This document shows, in pieces, positions 1 through 7,890 of a stretch of DNA of 43,313 nt. The notes below the pieces were generated by a model. The model was not told the DNA's origin. It was given only the letters and a program-made list of their open reading frames with translations, and ran no database searches. The stretch comes from Euryarchaeota archaeon UBA40 (GTDB lineage Archaea > Thermoplasmatota > Poseidoniia > Poseidoniales > Thalassarchaeaceae). How positions within the stretch are numbered: the stretch's first letter is position 1; every line of letters begins with the position of its first letter. The translations under genes and the position numbers were made by a program. The DNA lies in assembly GCA_002506875.1 (NCBI GenBank), contig DAYJ01000014.1:1-43313 (forward strand), read 5' to 3'.

Positions 1-398
1 CCCTGTTGACGCATTTCTCCATTGACTGATAACTGCACTTCGAATACCCCCTCTTTGTAAGGGTGCCATGGACCGTGAGGTGCTGAATTCGGGAACGCTT
101 TCGCATCACTCCAGGGTAAACCATCACGTTTTGCGATCTCTTGTTCAGTTCGATTTGTTAGATCTAAGCCGACACACATGGCATCCGGACGTCCATTTTG
201 GCCAATTCTGAATACTATCTCTACTTCATGATGAATAGTACATGAGGGATTAGGATGAGGCATTTCTCCGACTCCACTCTCAAATGAGAGAAGGCTCGCA
301 GGAGGCATTAGAAAGAAGAGGGGGACACTAGGTGGATCTGAACCCATCTCCTTCGCATGGGCATGATAGTTCCGTAGAACACCCCAGCCCATCGCCAT
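1..398 (-). CDS. Fumarylacetoacetate hydrolase (FAH) family protein, acylpyruvase-like, partial
   Basis: This open frame on the minus strand runs off the left edge, so only the N-terminal ~132 residues are present. Reading inward it shows LRNYHAHAKEM near the start, then IHHEVEIVFRIG, GLDLTNRTEQEIAKRDGLPW, DAKAFPNSAP and LSVNGEMRQ. These correspond in order to the FAHD1/acylpyruvate hydrolase signature: the metal-binding HHE-x-E segment, the LD(L/M)T-R segment, the KGLPW segment and the VNGE-R-Q segment. The family cleaves C-C bonds of beta-diketo acids such as acylpyruvates using a divalent metal. Starts at 398 and 392 are possible, and an upstream in-frame ATG lies at 422. It is divergent from the PUA gene. 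The third metal ligand and C-terminus lie outside the window, so the exact substrate is open. Confidence 0.8.
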   Translation of the reverse strand, partial: MAMGWGVLRNYHAHAKEMGSDPPSVPLFFLMPPASLLSFESGVGEMPHPNPSCTIHHEVEIVFRIGQNGRPDAMCVGLDLTNRTEQEIAKRDGLPWSDAKAFPNSAPHGPWHPYKEGVFEVQLSVNGEMRQQ

Positions 399-463
399 GT
401 CAATAATTACGAGGAACTGCATTACAGGCCTTGCGGTGCGGCGGGACATTCATTGGACGTCAG

Positions 464-472
464 AAGGAGGAG
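464..472 (+). promoter_or_regulatory. Shine-Dalgarno deciding the start of the PUA gene
   Basis: AAGGAGGAG lies five bases before the ATG at 478. It supports that start over the in-frame ATG at 397, which would add an unrelated 27-residue leader overlapping the divergent FAH-family gene. Confidence 0.6.
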
Positions 473-477
473 ATGGT

Positions 478-996
478 ATGGCAAAGCGGAGGATGAGGAA
501 GAGGAAGCCAGTACGACTGAAGGTCGTACGACGCATCCTTGATTCCCTCAATGAGAATCTAGGCATCGAAGATGACTTCTCCGACGTATTCCTTGAAATC
601 GCTGAATTCGGTGAACTAAATCTCCTACTTGGTGATCGTGTTCCTCTCGTGATGACAATTGATCGACCAGATGATTTAGGTGATGTTGGAGCAGTGATTT
701 TTCCTACGCTTCGTGGACTCTTACGTTGGAATCTTGAGGTTAAGTGGTGCGCAGTCGACAGAGGCGCAATTCCATTTCTGATGAATGGTGCAGACTGTAT
801 GGCGGCAGGCGTACAGATGGTTGACCCAAACATCGAACGAGGCGATCTAATCTGGATTCGTGACGAGGAACATGGTAAACCAATCGCAATGGGATGGGCA
901 TTGTTAGATGCTGAGGAAATGAATGCTGCCATCAAAGGCAAGGCTCTCAGAACAATCCACTGGATTGGTGATGACTTGTGGGAAGTTGAGAGTTAA
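478..996 (+). CDS. PUA-domain RNA-binding protein, archaeal MCT-1/Tma20-like
   Basis: The protein has 172 residues. A basic N-terminus (MAKRRMRKRKP) leads into a pre-PUA region, then a PUA domain in the C-terminal ~80 residues. Diagnostic segments are CAVDRGAIPFLMNGADCMAAG, then RGDLIWIRDEEHGKPIAMG and a final hydrophobic IHWIGDDLWEVES. This is the layout of archaeal proteins related to eukaryotic MCT-1/Tma20, which bind RNA and are linked to translation initiation or ribosome recycling. The start at 478 is preferred over upstream in-frame codons because a strong Shine-Dalgarno (AAGGAGGAG, 464-472) precedes it. The role in translation is inferred from the eukaryotic relatives; the domain call is firm. 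Confidence 0.85.
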   Translation: MAKRRMRKRKPVRLKVVRRILDSLNENLGIEDDFSDVFLEIAEFGELNLLLGDRVPLVMTIDRPDDLGDVGAVIFPTLRGLLRWNLEVKWCAVDRGAIPFLMNGADCMAAGVQMVDPNIERGDLIWIRDEEHGKPIAMGWALLDAEEMNAAIKGKALRTIHWIGDDLWEVES

Positions 997-1056
997 GAAA
1001 TATAGTATCAGGAATAGCAAATCGTTGAATAGGTCAAGTACACGAACAACATATGC

Positions 1057-1632
1057 ATGAGGCCTCTGATTCCACTTGCAATAGTCATGATTCTCATCTC
1101 TGCAGCCACCGTCTCTGCTGCATCAGAAGGCGGCGTAAACAAATCAGTTGACGAACTTTCAGATTCAGGACTTGACAATGTGGATTCCCCCTCTGTCTTC
1201 AGTCAAGATGGGGATTTCGTAATCAGTGTAAGTATCAACGAAAGTTCGGACGCAGTGAAAATTTATGCAACCACACAGATTTGTGTCAACTCTGGCCTCT
1301 GTTACCCACCTGAACAAACTGAGATGATAACTGGAGATAATGTCACATGGACCACCACTGTATCGCCAATGATTGATCAGACCTATGTGAATTGGAATAT
1401 TATTCTTGAAAACGCATCAGAGAACCAAACGAAAATTCCTGAGACAGGATTCGGTTGGAAGGTCTGGTCCGATTGTTGGAATGATGGAACTGATTGGGGC
1501 GGTGAAGGTTACGATGGTGGTGAAAGTTGTAACGATAGTAATTCAGAAGATTCTAGCCGAGCTGTTCCCACTGTTGGTATCGCAGCAGTAATCTCAGTAT
1601 TCGTAATGGCTGCAATCATCCGTCATCGTTGA
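1057..1632 (+). CDS. Small secreted, membrane-anchored protein with a DsbD-like cysteine motif
   Basis: The protein has 191 residues. A signal peptide (MRPLIPLAIVMILISAATVSA) is followed by an ectodomain rich in Asn/Ser/Asp and a C-terminal hydrophobic anchor (about residues 172-188) ending in basic RHR, so the bulk lies outside the cell. At about residue 75 the motif ICVNSGLCYPP matches the redox cysteine pair of the DsbD N-terminal domain (C-x5-C-YPP). A second Cys pair lies in a Gly/Asp-rich segment (CWNDGTDWGG...ESC). A role in extracytoplasmic thiol exchange is possible but only inferred, since the usual DsbD membrane and thioredoxin domains are absent. Its 3' end overlaps the convergent ParB-tail gene by 17 bases. 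Confidence 0.7.
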   Translation: MRPLIPLAIVMILISAATVSAASEGGVNKSVDELSDSGLDNVDSPSVFSQDGDFVISVSINESSDAVKIYATTQICVNSGLCYPPEQTEMITGDNVTWTTTVSPMIDQTYVNWNIILENASENQTKIPETGFGWKVWSDCWNDGTDWGGEGYDGGESCNDSNSEDSSRAVPTVGIAAVISVFVMAAIIRHR

Positions 1633-2062
1633 TTGTAACATGTTCAATAAATCGAGATAGGCAACGCCTTGCTTCAATCCCCCAAGCTTCAATTGTCACT
1701 TGAGCCCCACATCCATCAACATCGATTTTTCCTTCTCTTAATCCCGGTGATGCAAGGTCACTAGGGACAAACGGAAGACGATGCTTGCTCTCAAAGGTAA
1801 GTTGGATGGCATCATCGCCTATGTCTACCGTTAATCCTTGAACTGAGAGGCTTCCGTCCTCAATGGATTCTATTTCACATCCAATCGATCGGAGGTGACG
1901 CACTACTGCATCGAAAATCTCCTCAGGAGGAGCCTTTGCTTGCGATATATCGTCTTCCACCTCGGATGCAGGACCATATGCAGAGAGAAACGGGAGATCC
2001 ATCTCATTCTGGGCCATGAGATCGTCTAGCCCACGACCAAGTCCACGTCTCTCATCACTCAT
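1616..2062 (-). CDS. Small ParA partner with ParB-like N-terminal motif and no ParB DNA-binding domains
   Basis: The protein has 148 residues. It begins MSDERRGLGRGLDDLM, almost identical to the N-terminal peptide of bacterial ParB/Spo0J (RRGLGRGLxxL), which contacts ParA and stimulates its ATPase. After an acidic linker (about residues 16-43) comes a ~100-residue alpha/beta domain without recognisable ParB CTPase or helix-turn-helix motifs. The start codon overlaps the end of the ParA gene (ATGAGTGA, 2062-2055), so the two are translationally coupled. The longer frame starting at 2185 is rejected because it would overlap ParA by 131 bases. The likely role is a ParA regulator or adaptor linking ParA to an unknown cargo. 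The N-terminal motif is seen; the function is inference. Confidence 0.75.
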   Translation of the reverse strand: MSDERRGLGRGLDDLMAQNEMDLPFLSAYGPASEVEDDISQAKAPPEEIFDAVVRHLRSIGCEIESIEDGSLSVQGLTVDIGDDAIQLTFESKHRLPFVPSDLASPGLREGKIDVDGCGAQVTIEAWGIEARRCLSRFIEHVTINDDG

Positions 2063-3035
2063 CTCGAAGACCTCCTGGAAACCAGATTGCTTCCAGTTCG
2101 GTAGCCAATGCTGCATAATCTTGGCCACCATGACTCTGTGGAGCATGGAACTGAATCGGTACACCTTGACTCGGGGATTCTGCAAGGCGAATGTTACGTC
2201 GAATCGCCGGCTCTATGACCAAATCTCCGAAGACCTCTCTGAGATGTCCTGCAACCTGTGTATTCAGGAGAGTTGGTGCATGCATAGTCATAATCACGCC
2301 ATCCACGCCAAGACGTGGATTGAGTAAACGTCGCACTTCATTGAGAGTTCCTGTCAACAATGCAACTCCTTCCAGAGCAAGATACTCTGTTTGTACTGGT
2401 ATTAACACGGCGTCTGAAGCCGCCAGCGCATTGATTGACACGATACTCAATGAAGGAGCTGTATCGATTAGGATTAGATCGTAATGTGGCTTGAGTGGTT
2501 CAAGAGCCTCACTAAGACGGTTTTCTCGCCCTAGTTGTGATGCAAGAGCCTCCTCCAATCCAATGAGATTCCTATCACCTACTATCAGATGTAGCCCATC
2601 CACAGCAGTCGCATGCCGGGCTTGTGTCGCCATAGCAGGTGTAAGTACAACATCTCTCGTCGTAATTGTGACTCGTGACTTGTCAATACCTAATCCTGAA
2701 GCACAATTCCCCTGAGCATCACAATCCACAACAAGAACACGCCCCCCTCGCATCGCAACATGTGCTGCGATATTGATTACCGAGGTGGTCTTTCCAACTC
2801 CACCTTTCTGATTGGTCACGGTAACTACACGTGCAAGGCCTGCAACTGTTGGTTCTGCCCTAGGTAATTCGATGGACTCACGAGGACGTGCCTTCGTATC
2901 GAATCCCTCTGATTCAATTGGATGTTCAACTTCGTTGAATGAGACATCTGTGATGAGATTATCATCAATAGATAATATGTCCACGACCGGATACTCATCC
3001 GAACCCATCGTTACCTCAGCGAATGCCTGAGGCAT
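2055..3035 (-). CDS. parA: ParA/Soj-family ATPase
   Basis: The protein has 326 residues. An acidic N-terminal extension of ~65 residues precedes a complete ParA/MinD-type P-loop domain. It has the deviant Walker A (KGGVGKTT, residues 77-84), VVDCDAQGN as switch I, LILIDTAPSLS as Walker B, and the PVQTEYLALEG segment typical of Soj/ParA. ParA dimers bind DNA nonspecifically in the ATP state and move a partner complex across the nucleoid. The downstream gene, overlapping by 8 bases, supplies a ParB-like activating N-terminus, so the pair probably forms one transcription and translation unit. No classical ParB or parS site is visible in the window. The N-terminal extension is longer than in bacterial Soj. 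Confidence 0.92.
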   Translation of the reverse strand: MPQAFAEVTMGSDEYPVVDILSIDDNLITDVSFNEVEHPIESEGFDTKARPRESIELPRAEPTVAGLARVVTVTNQKGGVGKTTSVINIAAHVAMRGGRVLVVDCDAQGNCASGLGIDKSRVTITTRDVVLTPAMATQARHATAVDGLHLIVGDRNLIGLEEALASQLGRENRLSEALEPLKPHYDLILIDTAPSLSIVSINALAASDAVLIPVQTEYLALEGVALLTGTLNEVRRLLNPRLGVDGVIMTMHAPTLLNTQVAGHLREVFGDLVIEPAIRRNIRLAESPSQGVPIQFHAPQSHGGQDYAALATELEAIWFPGGLRDE

Positions 3036-3071
3036 TCAAGGTGACGCCCGTATAGAGGTTAGAGTGACGTT

Positions 3072-5171
3072 TCATTCAGTCGTACTTTGGAGCCAGCCTA
3101 CCATCCGGCCTCGTTCTGCATCCATTATCAGATCGAAAGAGTTCTCTGAATTCCCATCTGTCCATGATCTGGAGGCGGTGAAGGTAACCTCGCCCTCATC
3201 GATATCATCAATAAAATCGAGAAGATCTGTATCTTGAGTAACTACGAGACGTGAAGTGAATTCAACGTCTGAACGTAGCACACCTCCATCCATCAGCACC
3301 TGAGTCGCTCCAAGGAAGTCCGAAGTATCCATCATTCTGGATTGCATCTCAGCAATGGACAATGTATTGGGAATCGCGTTGAGGTTGTACTCCGGCGCAT
3401 CCGACGGGGCAAGCGTTCCGTCATTCACAACAGTGCAATCGGTGCCTGAAGAACGTACCAAAGTCCATCCTGCATCCGAATCAGGATCAACCCAACTGAG
3501 GTTCCATGTCTCTTCAGCACCATCATTTGCATGATTCATTCTGTACAGATAACCATCGTTATTGAGGGCAGAACGTACACCATTTCCAGCGCTCGAATTC
3601 ATGAGACATTCAACTGCTTCTTCAACTGTAAATGCATGAATTGTCGATTCGTCAGGCATATGGCCATCCCACTGCACCTGCGTATTTGGAATCCCTTCAC
3701 CTGCCCCTGGTCGACTATTGTATAGGTCGCCCCAAACAATGGCACGTTCCCCAGCAGTGAAAGTAGATTCACGAAGTGTGTAAGTAATCACCAATTGACC
3801 ATCAGGAACAGCGAAGTCGAGAGCTGCGGATTCATGCCAACTACAATCACTTGATTCACGTGCCTTGTCAATCAGAATATCCACCTTCTGCTCCACGGGC
3901 CACGGCGCCCCCTCTCGTACAAGAAGGTCAAGTTTCGCATGTCCAAGACATGTGGCAATACTAGGTTGCTCCATCTTGATAGGAACAAGAAGTTCGCCGT
4001 TTACACGCTGCGCTGGTTCAACTGTATAGTCCCAACCTTCCGCAGTTCCGGTAGAACCCTCTTCAAGAAGAATGGAACCGAAGGTAGAGCGTAAATCCAA
4101 CGGAACAGCGGGTTGCAAAAAGAGCGGTAATGCTTCATCTACAGCTGCGATTCCTGTACCTCCAAAGGCGGTGTTCTGCAACATACTCCGGTCCCCATCT
4201 GGAGTGACAAAATCCACTGTCGCTTCAGAACGGATTGTTGTCGCTTCAGTCAACTCCTCCCAAGAAGTAACGGATATATCTACTGAATTCGCATTCATTT
4301 CCCATGTAAGACTACTACTACAACGACTTCCGTCCGTAGTCCATGTCCTTCCTGAGAGGTCGGTTAGAAGATCGTAAGAAAGCGATCGTTCGGCTGCAAG
4401 ATGAATGCGGCCATAACCATCCCTCGTCTCAGTAGCCCCTGCATTATCCCGATCAGTAGGGTCACCAATCTCCGATGTCGGAGCATCACGATAGGCAATA
4501 CTTGACATCCCATTCATCGTAATTGCAAGATCTCCACAAGCCTTCTCCAACGCAGAACCTGTATTATCACGAAGCAGAGCGACCATGTCGTTACCATTTA
4601 CCTGAACTGAACCACCCGTCATCGTGAACTCCATACTATCTCCATAGCGTGCAGGTTCAACAGCGAAAGCTTGCTGATCCTGCATCCAAGTCCACCAGTA
4701 GCCTCCACCAGCCAAAGCCGCTACTAGTAGGAGGCCTCCAAGGAAAATGGCTCGGCTTGACTTCCTACTATCACCTAGGGACATTGATGCGTTTGGCTTA
4801 CTGCGAGCCTCGGACCTCGGCTTTGCTTCCGACGGATCTACAATTACGGCTTCGAGAATTGTTGCCTCAAGAACCTCGGTACTATCTTTCTCTACCTTTA
4901 CTTCAATTACAGAAGGTGGATCTTCTGAAGGAATATCTAGTGATTCAATCTCCTCCTCTTCGAGCAGGAGGAAGCTATCATCGTCGTTGGATTCTTGAAT
5001 CTCTGATGGAGTATCTTCATCGGAATCCTCAGTATCCTGTTCATCAAGTCGCAGAGAATCGATAATGCGATCAATCAATTCTGACTTTTTACCAGAACGT
5101 GGGAGCCCCATCGCTTCGAGAAGAACCTTGAGATCAGCGACTGTTCGCTTCTCGAGATCACTTCGCTTCAT
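3072..5171 (-). CDS. SAP-domain single-pass membrane protein with large ectodomain
   Basis: The protein has 699 residues. Residues ~7-41 form a SAP motif (TVADLKVLLEAMGLPRSGKK followed by SELIDRIIDSL), a short helix-extended-helix DNA-binding fold. An acidic linker follows, then one transmembrane segment at ~141-161 (AIFLGGLLLVAALAGGGYWW) and about 535 residues predicted outside. The ectodomain is Thr/Ser/Asp-rich, with scattered cysteines and tandem similar beta-rich stretches, and matches no enzyme I recognise. With positive charges before the membrane segment, the SAP motif should face the cytoplasm, so the protein could tether DNA to the membrane. It lies 36 bases upstream of parA on the same strand, which suggests co-transcription. 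The function is unknown. Confidence 0.75.
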   Translation of the reverse strand: MKRSDLEKRTVADLKVLLEAMGLPRSGKKSELIDRIIDSLRLDEQDTEDSDEDTPSEIQESNDDDSFLLLEEEEIESLDIPSEDPPSVIEVKVEKDSTEVLEATILEAVIVDPSEAKPRSEARSKPNASMSLGDSRKSSRAIFLGGLLLVAALAGGGYWWTWMQDQQAFAVEPARYGDSMEFTMTGGSVQVNGNDMVALLRDNTGSALEKACGDLAITMNGMSSIAYRDAPTSEIGDPTDRDNAGATETRDGYGRIHLAAERSLSYDLLTDLSGRTWTTDGSRCSSSLTWEMNANSVDISVTSWEELTEATTIRSEATVDFVTPDGDRSMLQNTAFGGTGIAAVDEALPLFLQPAVPLDLRSTFGSILLEEGSTGTAEGWDYTVEPAQRVNGELLVPIKMEQPSIATCLGHAKLDLLVREGAPWPVEQKVDILIDKARESSDCSWHESAALDFAVPDGQLVITYTLRESTFTAGERAIVWGDLYNSRPGAGEGIPNTQVQWDGHMPDESTIHAFTVEEAVECLMNSSAGNGVRSALNNDGYLYRMNHANDGAEETWNLSWVDPDSDAGWTLVRSSGTDCTVVNDGTLAPSDAPEYNLNAIPNTLSIAEMQSRMMDTSDFLGATQVLMDGGVLRSDVEFTSRLVVTQDTDLLDFIDDIDEGEVTFTASRSWTDGNSENSFDLIMDAERGRMVGWLQSTTE

Positions 5172-5266
5172 CGGATCATGCTCCCTTTCCTTGCATGGAC
5201 GTCTCCGTCGTCACTATCAAACCGTTGGACTCGCAGTGTGAATGATGGAGATTTGAGACCCTACCA

Positions 5267-6544
5267 CTAGTTGCCGCGATGTTGTGCGATTTGTTCCGGT
5301 GACCATCCTGCAGCAAGTAGTTGTTCATCGGTATATCCACCAATCTGTGCAGACCCTGAATTGTCACTATCAGTGCCACTCTGCTCAACCTCGGCAGGAG
5401 ATTCGGTAGCTGATTCAACCGGGGATTCATCCTCGGAAAGTGCCTCCTCAGGCATGGTCGGACTTTCGTTGGTAGCATCAGTGTTCTCTGCGCCAGTAGT
5501 TAGATCCATGCCGAGTTCTCGCTCAGCATCTGCTGCATCAAGTACCTGTTCTTCTGTTGATTTATCTGAAGCCTCTGGATATCTGACTCTCTTGTATGCA
5601 GCACCTGCCTTCTGTGCAGCAATGATGGTAGCTACCAGTAGAGGGAGGATAATGAGGCATATTGGAAGCAATAAAGCGCGTGGCCAGAACATCTGAGCCT
5701 CTGCATCCACAGTGGCCTTCCACTGAGAGTTCGTGCCCTGCCATTGGTCCGAACTCAATTGTTGACCTTCGATGTACTGGAACACGAGGCAATGCCGTCC
5801 CGGCTTCACTGTAAGGGCATATTCCACCTCTTGACCTGAAGGAAGAGCAGGTGCATCTGACTGATCATAACGAATCACCTGAGATTCTGTTGTGATATCT
5901 TCCATCTCTGAGGAGGTTTCCCATGGGAGAGCGGATGGCATCATCGCGCAGCCGTTAGGGGCCTCAAATAAACCAAGGCGAAAAGAGGTGTTTCCGCCAT
6001 CGAATCGATGGCCTTTGAGACTCACTTTGACCTGAACATCATTGATTGGACCCAGATCCAGAATCGGGAAACCGATTATCAATTGATTCAAATCTTGTTC
6101 GAACGAGCCAGCATTGGGATCACTGCCATCCCAAATCTTGTTTTCTGCACGGTCATTAACCTCCTCTAGCGACCAATGAGGATTCGGATTCGCATCTGAA
6201 GTATCCATCCAAGACTCGACCTCGATTGCACTAAGGTTCTGATGAGGATTCTCGGAATGGTTTCCTTGTGTCACAGGGAAAAACGAGAACGTGAATAGAA
6301 TAGTAAGGACTCCAAGAACAAGATAAACATTCATTCTCTTATTGGAGCGGTTCTCCTTGAGATTACTCAATTGCTTTTCGCGCCGCTCCTTGCGATTTCT
6401 TCGATCTTCCATCTCAGAGATGGGGTCAAACGCTGCTGCTGGAGCGGATTTAGGCCCAACAGGTGGTGCCACTGATGGGCCCTGTACAGAGGCAGGTGTC
6501 TCTGCTGATGATACCTCGCTAGCGGGTGGATTCCCGGGTTGCAT
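5267..6544 (-). CDS. Two-pass membrane protein with C-terminal YTDEQL-type short domain
   Basis: The protein has 425 residues from the ATG at 6544; an upstream in-frame TTG lies at 6574. A Pro/Ala-rich cytoplasmic segment and a basic coiled region (EDRRNRKERREKQLSNLKEN) precede a membrane helix at ~71-90. An ectodomain of ~200 residues with an immunoglobulin-like beta pattern follows, then a second helix (LLLPICLIILPLLVATIIAA) and an acidic Ser/Glu-rich tail. The tail ends in YTDEQLLAAGWSPEQIAQ plus HRGN, a compact helical motif similar in style to SHOCT or UBA-like C-terminal domains. No enzymatic motif is seen. It is upstream of the SAP-domain gene on the same strand, with a 95-base gap that shows nothing notable. 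Its function is unknown. Confidence 0.65.
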   Translation of the reverse strand: MQPGNPPASEVSSAETPASVQGPSVAPPVGPKSAPAAAFDPISEMEDRRNRKERREKQLSNLKENRSNKRMNVYLVLGVLTILFTFSFFPVTQGNHSENPHQNLSAIEVESWMDTSDANPNPHWSLEEVNDRAENKIWDGSDPNAGSFEQDLNQLIIGFPILDLGPINDVQVKVSLKGHRFDGGNTSFRLGLFEAPNGCAMMPSALPWETSSEMEDITTESQVIRYDQSDAPALPSGQEVEYALTVKPGRHCLVFQYIEGQQLSSDQWQGTNSQWKATVDAEAQMFWPRALLLPICLIILPLLVATIIAAQKAGAAYKRVRYPEASDKSTEEQVLDAADAERELGMDLTTGAENTDATNESPTMPEEALSEDESPVESATESPAEVEQSGTDSDNSGSAQIGGYTDEQLLAAGWSPEQIAQHRGN

Positions 6545-6641
6545 GGCTTGACCGATGACGGACTTCGATTTCAATCGAACCCATGTCTTCGATGCGCCCT
6601 CTCAAGGGATGATTTGAAAATGGAAAGGGGTGGCTCGGTCA

Positions 6642-7805
6642 ATGATGAGGGCGATGCGTCTGTGTATCTTATCCCGCGGCCCGCAGCTGTATAGCACGCG
6701 GCGTTTGGTAAAAGAAGCAGAAAATCGCGGAGCAGAGGTAGAAATTGTCGACCCGTTAGAAACAAGCCTAGTTCTCGGCGAACGGAATGGACAGGTTATC
6801 CACCGTGGCTGGCCCATTCAGGCTGACGCTGTGATTCCAAGAATTGGTTACTCCGTGACATCTGAAGGGGTACGTGTTGTCCGACAGTTTGAGTCACAAG
6901 GCGTCTATGTTGCCAACTCAGCCGACTCCATCCTTCAAAGTCGAGACAAACTGACTGCATCTCAAATTCTATCGCACCAGGGAATCCCAGTCCCACGAAC
7001 CGCACTCGTAACCTCTTGGCGAGATACAGAAAGGGCGATCTCGAGAGTTGGAGGAGTGCCTTGCGTGATTAAGGCGAGTCAAGGGACTCAAGGAAATTCT
7101 GTCCATCTTGCTCATTCAATCCGAGATGCAAGCGAACTCGTCTATCGTTTACTCGCAAATCGAGAAACTGTTCTCGTCCAGGAGTATATTCGAGAAAGTC
7201 ACGGAAGAGATGTACGTGTAATTGTGGCTGGAGGCGAAGTAGTTGCTGCGATGCGTCGCGTGGCGAGGGGACGTGAATTCCGGTCAAACTTCCATCTTGG
7301 AGGACAAGTGGAAGCGATTGAATTGATGGATGAATACGCTAAGGTTGCTATTCGTGCCGCAAATCTGCTTGGCATTGAGGTCGGTGGTGTCGATCTCCTT
7401 GAGGGACGAAGCGGGCCAATCCTTCTCGAAGTTAATTCGAGTCCGGGGCTTGAAGGAATTGAGAAGGCTTCGAAAATAAATGTTGCAGGGAAGATTATCG
7501 ACATGATTTCACAGCGTCACAGAATTCAGTCCACCGACCTTCAAGAGGTTATTCGCCGTCGCTCCGGTCATGGAGCATTGACTGTCCGGATCAAGGATTG
7601 GCCAGAATTCATTGGACGACGAATCAAAGACGTGCAAATGGGAGAATCACGTGCATTGACGCTATTGCGTGGTAAGGACCACATCTGGTCTCCCAACGAG
7701 GATCTCGTTCTACAGCCAAATGATGAACTCGTGATCTATGGAGAAATCGCGTCCATTCGCGCTCATATGCAAAGGCGCAATACTGCTTCGGAAGAAAGAT
7801 TCTGA
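6642..7805 (+). CDS. rimK: RimK-family ATP-grasp ligase fused to a TrkA-C-like domain
   Basis: The protein starts MRLCILSRGPQLYSTRRL. This aligns end to end with bacterial RimK: AVIPRIG, RDKLTASQILSHQGIPVP, VIKASQGTQGNSV, VLVQEYIRESHGRDVRV, GGVDLLEG and LLEVNSSPGLEGIEK. These cover the ATP-grasp nucleotide and Mg sites, including the E-x-N pair. RimK enzymes add glutamate to protein or small-molecule carboxyls, such as ribosomal protein S6 in E. coli and F420 or methanopterin in archaeal relatives. After residue ~300 an extra ~75-residue segment (HGALTVRIKDWPEFIGRRI, later PNDELVIYGEI) looks like a TrkA-C/RCK-C ligand-binding domain. Starts at 6630 (GTG), 6642, 6645 and 6654 are possible. The substrate cannot be told from sequence. 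Confidence 0.85.
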   Translation: MMRAMRLCILSRGPQLYSTRRLVKEAENRGAEVEIVDPLETSLVLGERNGQVIHRGWPIQADAVIPRIGYSVTSEGVRVVRQFESQGVYVANSADSILQSRDKLTASQILSHQGIPVPRTALVTSWRDTERAISRVGGVPCVIKASQGTQGNSVHLAHSIRDASELVYRLLANRETVLVQEYIRESHGRDVRVIVAGGEVVAAMRRVARGREFRSNFHLGGQVEAIELMDEYAKVAIRAANLLGIEVGGVDLLEGRSGPILLEVNSSPGLEGIEKASKINVAGKIIDMISQRHRIQSTDLQEVIRRRSGHGALTVRIKDWPEFIGRRIKDVQMGESRALTLLRGKDHIWSPNEDLVLQPNDELVIYGEIASIRAHMQRRNTASEERF

Positions 7806-7890
7806 CGATCAATTCCCCCACTCGACCCCCTGTTGAAATGAGAGGGTTCAAACCCGACACCTCGTTCCACATTTACCCTTCGGGGATGGG

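Noticed and set aside
2055..2185. Extended start (2185) for the ParB-tail gene.
   Set aside because: It would overlap parA by 131 bases and the extra residues show no similarity; the ATG at 2062 gives the ParB-like start.
7830..7860. GGGTTCAAACCC between rimK and xerA looked like a tRNA T arm.
   Set aside because: The flanking bases do not form a T stem, and no acceptor, D or anticodon arm surrounds it.
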